From IMG/VR virus record IMGVR_UViG_3300037323_000078, positions 1 through 30,662 of that record: a stretch of DNA of 30,662 bases, one strand, 5' to 3'. How positions within the stretch are numbered: the stretch's first letter is position 1; the number at the start of each line of letters is the position of its first letter. Shown here one piece after another: positions 7,377 to 13,171 of the stretch. Source of the DNA: a virus. The position numbers and the translations under genes are program-made. Under the pieces are notes generated by a model. That model was given only the letters and a program-made list of their open reading frames with translations, did not search any database and was not told the DNA's origin.

Positions 7377-8804
7377 ATGAAAGCAATATTAAAATCAATC
7401 GAGCTACAAGACTTCAAAGGAATTGAGTACAAAAAATTAGAGTTAGACCCAATCACAAACATGATTGAGTTGCCAAACGGATTTGGAAAGACAACTATCT
7501 ACGACGCTTATTGCTGGGTAATATTTAGCAAGAATAGCACGCAGTCGTCTAGATTCCAAATTGAGCCTTACAACAAAGAAAACCCAAAGACAAAAGTTAC
7601 TTTGATTTTAGATGTAGACGGTTCGGAGGTTGTTTTAGCAAAAGAAATAGGCAAGTGTTACTATAATGGTTTAGAGGTAAAAAAGAACGTTTACGAGGAT
7701 CTTTTGTCAAACATCTACAATGTAGAGACTTTGGAATTTTTGTCTAATCCTTTGGCGTTCATGTCGCTTAATTGGGAGGTAAGAAGAAATTATCTTACTG
7801 GATTGTTTTGCGAAAAAGTTTCTGAAGACAGCGAGTTTTCTTGGCTTATGAAATCAATGTCGATTTCTGATATTCGCAAGTCAAAAACTAAGCAGAAAAA
7901 AGAAGCTATGGACTTGCTCAAAAAGTCTGGAATTATTATTGAAACGCATCTTAAAAGCATTAGCGAAGTTGTGACGATTGATTATGTTGATTTAAAATTA
8001 CAACTAGAACAAAAGTCTAACGAATTAGAAAAAGCTAGCAATTATGACTGGTCCGTTTACTATGATGTTGACACTAAATTTAAGACAGCGACAAGGCTTT
8101 ACGCTGGATTAGTAGCGCAATACAAAGAAGCAGAACTCAAACTAAAAGTTGAGAATGATTCTAATCTAGAAGATAGTACCGGTTGTAGCTTGTGCGGAAC
8201 TAGAATAACTCAAAAATTGTTTGATGAGTTAAAAACCTCTAAAACAGTCAAGCTATTTGATTCTATTGCTGACTTAAAAGATCAGATCATTGCAAAAAGA
8301 GACTCAAATAAAATATTAAAAGATAAGTTCCAAGCATTAGAATTAAGCAAACCAAACGAAACGACTACTTTAGTTATTTCTGAATTGAAAAAAGGTATCG
8401 ATTTTTTAAAAATACAAATAAGCAAAGAGAATGACGTAGCATTGCTCAAAGACAAGATAGCTAAGGAACAGAAAGACTTGGACGCGCAAACAGCCTTAGT
8501 TATGTCAATTGAAGGCTTAATGGATCGCTTTAATACTTTTCTTACTGATAACTATTTCAAGTCAATTAACGAAAATTTTGAAGGATTGTTTTTTGATGTT
8601 GAAAACGAATGTAAATTAACAAACGCATCCGGAACCGAATTCAAAGATTTTTCTTTGTCAGAAAAAATTAACACCGGTGTTCAGATTGTTGCTGTATTGA
8701 GTAAAAAGATAGGTTTACAGTTCCCTATATGGGTTGACAATAGAGAAAGCGTAAGTGAATTGTTTAATATTGATACCCAAGTAATTAATCTAAAAGTAAA
8801 ATAA
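7377..8804 (+). CDS. Rad50/SbcC-like AAA ATPase
   Basis: This 475-residue protein has an N-terminal P-loop PNGFGKTT (33-40) in the RecF/Rad50/SbcC context (ELQDFKGIE before it). Charged helical arms enclose a zinc-hook-like CSLC at 270-273, and a C-terminal Walker B/D-loop-like VDNRESV lies at 453-459. It is much shorter than cellular SbcC but similar to phage gp46-like ATPases. These normally partner an SbcD-type nuclease, which is not encoded here; the MBL-fold protein three genes downstream could be a functional partner, but that is speculation. Likely role: processing DNA ends for recombination with RecT. Confidence 0.78.
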   Translation: MKAILKSIELQDFKGIEYKKLELDPITNMIELPNGFGKTTIYDAYCWVIFSKNSTQSSRFQIEPYNKENPKTKVTLILDVDGSEVVLAKEIGKCYYNGLEVKKNVYEDLLSNIYNVETLEFLSNPLAFMSLNWEVRRNYLTGLFCEKVSEDSEFSWLMKSMSISDIRKSKTKQKKEAMDLLKKSGIIIETHLKSISEVVTIDYVDLKLQLEQKSNELEKASNYDWSVYYDVDTKFKTATRLYAGLVAQYKEAELKLKVENDSNLEDSTGCSLCGTRITQKLFDELKTSKTVKLFDSIADLKDQIIAKRDSNKILKDKFQALELSKPNETTTLVISELKKGIDFLKIQISKENDVALLKDKIAKEQKDLDAQTALVMSIEGLMDRFNTFLTDNYFKSINENFEGLFFDVENECKLTNASGTEFKDFSLSEKINTGVQIVAVLSKKIGLQFPIWVDNRESVSELFNIDTQVINLKVK

Positions 8805-8805
8805 A

Positions 8806-9267
8806 ATGATAAGAGATTTTTGGACCACAAATTTAAATCCCGTGACTATGCAGCCACGGGAAAATATGCCGCGATCTACAGACTTTGAAGGCCCGCAAAA
8901 TGAATTAAGACACACAATTAGAGATCTTAATGTTGACGAGAAATACATTAGTCAATCATTGGCAATGGATATTTTAAATTTAGGCGCTAAAAAAATTAAG
9001 TCTTCAATTGAAGACTTAGGCATTGAAATTGAAATAAGTGTTTTTAATAAAAAAAGATTTTATAAAAGATGCGATATACAAGCTATACAAGCTGCACAGT
9101 CTGTTAAAAAACAAGATACATCTCTTTGGATTAGTAGCAAAGATTTAAGGCAAGAATTAGGACTAAATACCATGCAGTTATGGACCTTAGCGGTCAAAAA
9201 TAAATGGAAAAAGAAAAAGTTAAACGGTAATGTAAATCACTTTTTAATAAGCGAAGTGTTAACGTAA
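8806..9267 (+). CDS. hypothetical protein with possible C-terminal HTH
   Basis: This 153-residue protein begins one base after the SbcC-like stop codon, so the two are co-transcribed. The C-terminal third (about residues 103-150, including WISSKDLRQELGLNTMQLWTL) reads as a winged or excisionase-type helix-turn-helix. The N-terminal part is unremarkable. I do not recognise the family. A DNA-binding role in recombination, or control of the promoter immediately downstream, would fit its position. Confidence 0.62.
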   Translation: MIRDFWTTNLNPVTMQPRENMPRSTDFEGPQNELRHTIRDLNVDEKYISQSLAMDILNLGAKKIKSSIEDLGIEIEISVFNKKRFYKRCDIQAIQAAQSVKKQDTSLWISSKDLRQELGLNTMQLWTLAVKNKWKKKKLNGNVNHFLISEVLT

Positions 9268-9268
9268 T

Positions 9269-9310
9269 GTTAAAAAAATAGTATTATTGCTAGGTAATAG
9301 TTACCTTAGC
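9269..9310 (+). promoter_or_regulatory. candidate promoter/operator upstream of recT
   Basis: The AATGTTAA box (its G at 9269) lies 33 bases before TACCTTAG (9302-9309), a two-mismatch version of TAnnTTTG. The -7 region is embedded in an imperfect palindrome GCTAGGTAATAG/TTACCTTAGC (9289-9310), which could be an operator or hairpin. Confidence 0.4.
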
Positions 9311-9334
9311 AGTTCACAATTCAATAAATAAGTT

Positions 9335-10084
9335 ATGGAAGATTTAAAACAAAGATTTTTAGAAAAAGTTCAAAATTACGGTTGCAAAAATGATAGTTTA
9401 GCAGTCAATTATTTCACAAGATTAAATGCAGAATTACCAAAATCTTTTCCAGTAAAAACGTGGCAAAATATAAATTTTGATGACTTTTTATCGAAGTCAA
9501 TTGCCTATGCAAATATAGGTATAGACCCGTTGGCTCCAAAAACATTGTCTTTTACTTTGTTTGCAAATAAATTTACCGGAAAAACAGATGTGGTATTTAT
9601 TCAAGATGTAAAATGCATGGAAATTATCGCAAGAAGATATGGAGTTAATTGCCCGGTTAATATTACTGTCGAATTAATTTACTCAACGGATAAATTTGCG
9701 TTAGTAAAAAAAGATCTTACTAATCCGTCAGACGGCTACGCTTTATCAGTTACCAATGCTTTTGAACGTGGCGAAATAATTGGCGGAGTTTCATTGTCTG
9801 AGTATGAAAATCCAATCTACAATAAAGTTCGATTAATGTCGTTAAAAGAGATTGAAAAGCGTGTACGTACAACTGACAGCAAAGGCGCAGCTACATCTTT
9901 CTGGAGAGATTTTAAACCAGAAATGTGCGAAAAGACAATCGGAAAAAATGCTTGGTCAAAAGTAGCACTAGACACAACTGATTTAGCAGAATTTTATTCC
10001 GCAACAATTCAAGAAAACATTCCCGAAGAGTACATTCCAGAATCAACTGATGACTTACCTTTTGATCCAGATAATGAACTGTAG
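9335..10084 (+). CDS. recT: RecT-family single-strand annealing protein
   Basis: This 249-residue protein follows the RecT pattern. An N-terminal helical region leads to IGIDPLAPKTLSF (residues 57-69), a core with VFIQDVKCMEIIARRYG, and a C-terminal segment FWRDFKPEMCEKTIGKNAW where RecT proteins have the 'M..KTA' helix. The tail is acidic (ESTDDLPFDPDNEL). RecT anneals complementary single strands during phage recombination and replication. No classical RecE or YqaJ exonuclease is seen; the next gene, overlapping by 11 bases, encodes an MBL-fold protein, a pairing known from other phages. Confidence 0.82.
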   Translation: MEDLKQRFLEKVQNYGCKNDSLAVNYFTRLNAELPKSFPVKTWQNINFDDFLSKSIAYANIGIDPLAPKTLSFTLFANKFTGKTDVVFIQDVKCMEIIARRYGVNCPVNITVELIYSTDKFALVKKDLTNPSDGYALSVTNAFERGEIIGGVSLSEYENPIYNKVRLMSLKEIEKRVRTTDSKGAATSFWRDFKPEMCEKTIGKNAWSKVALDTTDLAEFYSATIQENIPEEYIPESTDDLPFDPDNEL

Positions 10085-10760
10085 TCTAAAAGTAATCGGA
10101 ACAGGTAGCAAAGGAAATTGCTACCTGCTTACCGTTGGCGATGAAGTTCTAGTAATCGAGGCGGGCGTAAATTTTACAGCTATAAAAAAGGCTTTAAATT
10201 TTGATTTAAGTAAGGTTGTGGGAGTTTTGATTACTCACGAACACGGCGATCATAGTTGCGCTGTTAAAGACTTTCAAAAGTTTGGTAAAGATATTTATTG
10301 TACTGTCGGAACTGCGGAAGCTCTAAAGTTAAAAGACTATAAAATTAATTTCACAAATCATTGGTATGCTGTTGGTAATTTTGCAGTTTGCCCTTTTTCT
10401 ACATTCCATGACGCTGCTGATCCATGCGGTTTTTTAATTGTATTTAACGGCAAAAGATTAGTATTTTTAACCGACAGTTCTGATCTACGAACTAAATTTG
10501 ACGATGTTGACTATTGGATCATTGAAGCCAATTATTCGAATAAAAAGTTGCAAAAATCAGGATTGGACAATAAAATAAAAAAAAGAATACAAGACACTCA
10601 CATGTCAATTGATAGGTGTAAAACTATTTTAGATTATCATAATGCAAAATTCGCAGTGCTTATTCATGCTAGTGAAAATCATGCTGATAAGAAGGAATTT
10701 ATTAAAAAAATACCGTACGCGATAGTCGCTGAGAATGGTATGGAGATTGAATTGAATTAA
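10074..10760 (+). CDS. MBL-fold metallo-hydrolase
   Basis: The 228-residue product starts at ATG 10074 (MNCSLKVIGTGSKGN), inside the end of recT. A longer in-frame start at 10050 would add residues not typical of the family. The diagnostic metal-binding motif THEHGDH lies at 54-60, with further histidines (HDAAD, IHASENH) downstream. The short N-terminal GTGSKGN strand is typical of RNase Z/YycJ-like enzymes. Close coupling to recT suggests a nuclease acting on DNA ends, possibly in place of the missing exonuclease. Confidence 0.85.
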   Translation: MNCSLKVIGTGSKGNCYLLTVGDEVLVIEAGVNFTAIKKALNFDLSKVVGVLITHEHGDHSCAVKDFQKFGKDIYCTVGTAEALKLKDYKINFTNHWYAVGNFAVCPFSTFHDAADPCGFLIVFNGKRLVFLTDSSDLRTKFDDVDYWIIEANYSNKKLQKSGLDNKIKKRIQDTHMSIDRCKTILDYHNAKFAVLIHASENHADKKEFIKKIPYAIVAENGMEIELN

Positions 10761-10776
10761 AAAAACAAAAACAGCT

Positions 10777-10800
10777 GTTATGCGATTGGCTTTTTATTTA
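10777..10800 (+). repeat. putative cassette left boundary 1
   Basis: GTTATGCG (10777-10784) is nearly the reverse complement (7 of 8) of CGAATAAC at the end of the following gene (11134-11141). After it comes TTTTTATTTA (10791-10800), which recurs in the same place after the second boundary (11270-11279). Confidence 0.4.
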
Positions 10801-10822
10801 TTAACTAATTAAATTTAAAAAT

Positions 10823-11140
10823 ATGATTACAGAGGAAAAATTTCAAGAAGCATTAAAAATTGTAAATGAATATATTTTACAATTAAATGCAGAAATAGAA
10901 AGAAAAGAAAATACAATAAAAAAAACAAAAGTAGAAGATTTTGTTTTAAAACATAGAGACAAAATAGGAAGTATAAAAGGCGTTAGAAGGCTTTTAAATT
11001 CTATGTCGGCTTATTCGGAGCATTTTCCATTTGTAGAGGATATTTTGGCAAAAGGAAAAGGTAATGTATATATTAGAGGATTTGGAGAAGAATCTTGGGA
11101 TGTTCTTCAGTTTTTGCTTTCCAACCAATCTGACGAATAA
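10823..11140 (+). CDS. hypothetical protein of putative cassette 1
   Basis: This 105-residue soluble protein has a charged helical N-terminus (residues 1-40, rich in E and K) and a C-terminal segment VYIRGFGEESWDVLQFLL. I recognise no family. Its TAA stop is part of the outer arm of the attC-like inverted repeat that follows, as often seen for integron cassette genes. It begins 62 bases after the MBL gene and may be an acquired accessory gene. Confidence 0.62.
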   Translation: MITEEKFQEALKIVNEYILQLNAEIERKENTIKKTKVEDFVLKHRDKIGSIKGVRRLLNSMSAYSEHFPFVEDILAKGKGNVYIRGFGEESWDVLQFLLSNQSDE

Positions 11141-11263
11141 CGGCTGACGCTATAAGAAGGCAGGGATTAAGATGCACACCCTTTTAGCCTTACACAAATG
11201 ATAATTAGTTGCACACCGCTTCAATTGCAGACCAAGCCCCTGCTTTTTTATAGCGTATGTTAT
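11137..11263. repeat. attC-like folded element / long inverted repeat
   Basis: Nested inverted segments pair across 127 bases: ATAAC (11137-11141) with GTTAT (11259-11263), ACGCTATAA (11147-11155) with TTATAGCGT (11248-11256), and GCAGGG (11160-11165) with CCCTGC (11238-11243). They are separated by small unpaired bulges, and the 72-base apex carries GCACACC twice. This stepwise layout resembles an integron attC site or a structured RNA. The outer boxes do not fully match the attC core GTTRRRY, so the identity is uncertain. Confidence 0.6.
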
Positions 11264-11705
11264 AGGGCGTTTTTATTTAAAAATTATGAATACTGAATTT
11301 AAAAAAAAAGTTTCTCAATTATTCCTTAAAAAAATTGACACAACTTATTTAAAGGGTTCATGTGGGGAGTTGGGAGAATCTGTCAAAACAATTGACTACG
11401 ACTACCTGAATGAACTTGTAAATGAAATAAGTGATATTGTTAGTGCTGATTATGAGCCAAAAAAATGTATCCCTGATGCTAAATATGTAAAAGATTTGGA
11501 GCATTTCAAAGATACAACTATTGGTTTATATGTAACCGACAAAGAGCCTGAACTATTATTTGAAGAAATATTTGTTCACTTAATTGAAAAAATAGGCATG
11601 GACGGAGAAAAGACATTTTCGGCGATGGATTATGATTATTATCGTGGATACTTTAACAAAGGTATAAAATTATTGATGTGGGAGATTTCTTAAATGCCCT
11701 ATAAC
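11259..11705. repeat. perfect 10-bp inverted boundaries around a single gene
   Basis: GTTATAGGGC (11259-11268) and GCCCTATAAC (11696-11705) are exact inverted copies flanking one ORF with little spare DNA on either side. In an integron cassette the first bases of the cassette are complementary to the left core of its own attC, and this arrangement shows exactly that. Confidence 0.6.
11286..11693 (+). CDS. hypothetical protein of putative cassette 2
   Basis: This 135-residue acidic soluble protein starts MNTEFKKKVSQLF, with a central SCGELGESVKTIDYDYLNEL and a C-terminal FSAMDYDYYRGYF segment. No signal peptide, membrane segment or known motif is visible. It starts 18 bases after the left boundary GTTATAGGGC and stops three bases before the matching right boundary, so it fills the bracketed unit. 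It is the last rightward gene before convergent late transcription. It is probably an accessory or defence-type moron; function unknown. Confidence 0.62.
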   Translation: MNTEFKKKVSQLFLKKIDTTYLKGSCGELGESVKTIDYDYLNELVNEISDIVSADYEPKKCIPDAKYVKDLEHFKDTTIGLYVTDKEPELLFEEIFVHLIEKIGMDGEKTFSAMDYDYYRGYFNKGIKLLMWEIS

Positions 11706-11748
11706 ATTCGTATAGGCGCAGTTTTAATTGCGCTTATACCTTGTTATA
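11699..11748. repeat. short attC-like hairpin between convergent genes
   Basis: The outer pair TATAAC (11700-11705) with GTTATA (11743-11748) encloses an 11-base stem, GTATAGGCGCA (11710-11720) with TGCGCTTATAC (11729-11739), with one G-T wobble. Its right half overlaps the 3' end of the lipoprotein gene. It could also act as a weak bidirectional terminator between convergent arms, though no T run follows. Confidence 0.5.
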
Positions 11749-12158
11749 ATCATCTTCCAATTCCAAATTATAGCAAATAGAAAAGTAAAAAATAATCCAG
11801 TAAACCAAACCCAATATGATACACCATCACTTTGGGTTTTTTTATTCTTTATTGACTTATAAGTAGTAAGCGTTTTATAAATTGTTGCTAGTTTATATCT
11901 TACTGAATCAACTATTTTTAACTTACTAACCTCTTTATTGTTTTGAGTAAAAGTTTCCTTTAAACCGTCTTTTTCTCTTGTGTAAACGAAACCTTTGTCA
12001 TTGTTGTATTCTCGATACAACATTTTAAAATCAGATAAATCTATAAGCGAGCTTGTGTCTACTAATTTTATTTTTTCTACTTCTTTAATTTGCTCTGTTT
12101 TTCTAGTACCGCATCCAACCACTAATGCCACCAAAAAGATACCAACTAATTTTTTCAT
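11724..12158 (-). CDS. u-spanin-like lipoprotein (lysis)
   Basis: This 144-residue protein has a lipoprotein signal peptide with lipobox VVGC (lipidated Cys16). A helical, charged periplasmic region (residues 20-112) follows, then a hydrophobic segment at about 115-134 (rich in W and F) and a basic tail RYKRN. An outer-membrane lipid anchor at one end and an inner-membrane helix at the other is the design of unimolecular spanins, which fuse the two membranes in the last step of lysis. Position next to the endolysin supports this. It is the last leftward late gene and ends convergent with the rightward arm. Confidence 0.65.
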   Translation of the reverse strand: MKKLVGIFLVALVVGCGTRKTEQIKEVEKIKLVDTSSLIDLSDFKMLYREYNNDKGFVYTREKDGLKETFTQNNKEVSKLKIVDSVRYKLATIYKTLTTYKSIKNKKTQSDGVSYWVWFTGLFFTFLFAIIWNWKMIITRYKRN

Positions 12159-12198
12159 ATAAATTTTTCATAATAATGTTTTCTTAATCTACTGCAAA

Positions 12199-12633
12199 TT
12201 ACGTGCCAAAGTATTGTTTAACCTCTGACTTTCTACGTCCTATTAATTCTTTGTCTTTTGTCCACATCATAATAGCTGCTGCTATTTTAGGGTCATTTGG
12301 ATTTATATTGACTAGTTTTAAAAATGTAGAACTAGAGAATCCTTTCTTTCCAATATTATATGCAATTGAAACAAGTGCATTAAATTGGTCCTGATTAACT
12401 GCTGATGTTACTTTGCTGTTTACATACTTGCCAAAATCATCAGCAACAAATAAACTTAATTTATTAGCTTCTTTTAAACAAAGTGACGCATCGCTCATCT
12501 TTACGCTTCTGCCATCCAAGTAATAAGTGTTGCCCATTGCAATAGTGGGTATTCCTTTAGTATCCAAATATGGCTTTAATCTTAATCCTTCTCTTAAATG
12601 TAAAGCTGTCAATCCCTTGTCATTTACTCTCAT
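12199..12633 (-). CDS. GH24-family endolysin (T4-type lysozyme)
   Basis: This 144-residue endolysin has the catalytic triad spacing of GH24: Glu15 (LREG), Asp24 (LDTKG) and Thr30, exactly E-x8-D-x5-T. It cleaves the MurNAc-GlcNAc bond of peptidoglycan. The start at 12633 is preferred because it makes a four-base ATGA overlap with the upstream gene. A longer reading to 12657 needs a TTG start and adds only eight residues. There is no signal peptide, so export depends on the holin. An A9G run just upstream could allow frameshift fusion to the preceding membrane protein. Confidence 0.85.
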   Translation of the reverse strand: MRVNDKGLTALHLREGLRLKPYLDTKGIPTIAMGNTYYLDGRSVKMSDASLCLKEANKLSLFVADDFGKYVNSKVTSAVNQDQFNALVSIAYNIGKKGFSSSTFLKLVNINPNDPKIAAAIMMWTKDKELIGRRKSEVKQYFGT

Positions 12634-12944
12634 ATCTTTTTTTTTAAACCGTTGCAAATACTTTGTAGGTCTTTATATTTTTTTTCTAAATCTCTAAACT
12701 TTTTTTCCCAAGCTTCTGAACTTTCAAGCAAAGTTAAATTTATCGATTCTAATTTTTCTAGCCGATTAAGCAACTTTTTATATTGCAAATCCTGATCTTT
12801 AATCCAAGAGTTATAGTTTTCCCGCATTGCCGTTGAAGCGTCAGACTGCTCTTTTTTTTCTGCAATATTACTTGTTCTTCGCCCAGTAATAAATAAAATT
12901 ATTCCTGTAAATATAGCCCCAATTATTTGAATAGTATCCTGCAT
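12630..12944 (-). CDS. membrane-anchored coiled-coil protein of the lysis cassette
   Basis: This 104-residue protein has one N-terminal membrane helix (about residues 5-21, IQIIGAIFTGIILFITG) followed by a long charged helix with coiled-coil character to the C-terminus (KLLNRLEKLESINL, then KKFRDLEKKYKDLQ). This is the shape of an inner-membrane spanin or an accessory lysis protein. It lies between holin and endolysin, stops inside the endolysin start codon, and ends with an A-rich slippery run. A terminator-like hairpin precedes it by 16 bases. Confidence 0.7.
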   Translation of the reverse strand: MQDTIQIIGAIFTGIILFITGRRTSNIAEKKEQSDASTAMRENYNSWIKDQDLQYKKLLNRLEKLESINLTLLESSEAWEKKFRDLEKKYKDLQSICNGLKKKI

Positions 12945-12960
12945 TTTTTAAAGATATAAA

Positions 12961-12985
12961 AAACGGGGATAATTAATCCCCGTTT
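12961..12985 (-). terminator. hairpin after holin gene (terminator-like)
   Basis: A perfect 10-bp stem, AAACGGGGAT (12961-12970) with ATCCCCGTTT (12976-12985), has a five-base loop. On the minus strand it is followed by a T tract. It lies just after the holin stop and ends 16 bases before the ATG of the next gene, so it may limit read-through or shape that gene's leader. Confidence 0.65.
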
Positions 12986-12991
12986 AAGAGT

Positions 12992-13159
12992 TTATTTTTT
13001 TGTTCCTGTAACTCCTGCATCCTTAGAAACTATAAGTCCAAGCGATACGGCTATTGTAGTAATTGCAGTTGCTACTTCTGACGTAATGTAGCCCATTTGA
13101 ACGGCTACTAATAAGATTGCTACGGCTATTCCCGCAACTGTTGTTTTCCAATTTTTCAT
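12992..13159 (-). CDS. phage holin, 55 residues
   Basis: A short leftward ORF starts ATG at 13159 (MKNWKTTVAGIAVAILLVAV). It has two hydrophobic segments (about residues 6-22 and 30-45) and the polar C-terminal motif SKDAGVTGTKK. The N-terminal NWKTT and terminal KD-x-VTG are familiar from small class II holins of Bacteroidota phages. It lies twelve bases after the tail-fibre gene and ahead of the endolysin, as expected for a lysis cassette. Holins make inner-membrane holes that time lysis. Confidence 0.75.
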   Translation of the reverse strand: MKNWKTTVAGIAVAILLVAVQMGYITSEVATAITTIAVSLGLIVSKDAGVTGTKK

Positions 13160-13171
13160 TTTATTTTTGTT

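Noticed and set aside
8806-9267. Integrase/excisionase to support a temperate lifestyle
   Set aside because: The C-terminal HTH-like part is suggestive of an excisionase fold, but no integrase, repressor or attachment site was identified in the window, so lifestyle cannot be stated.
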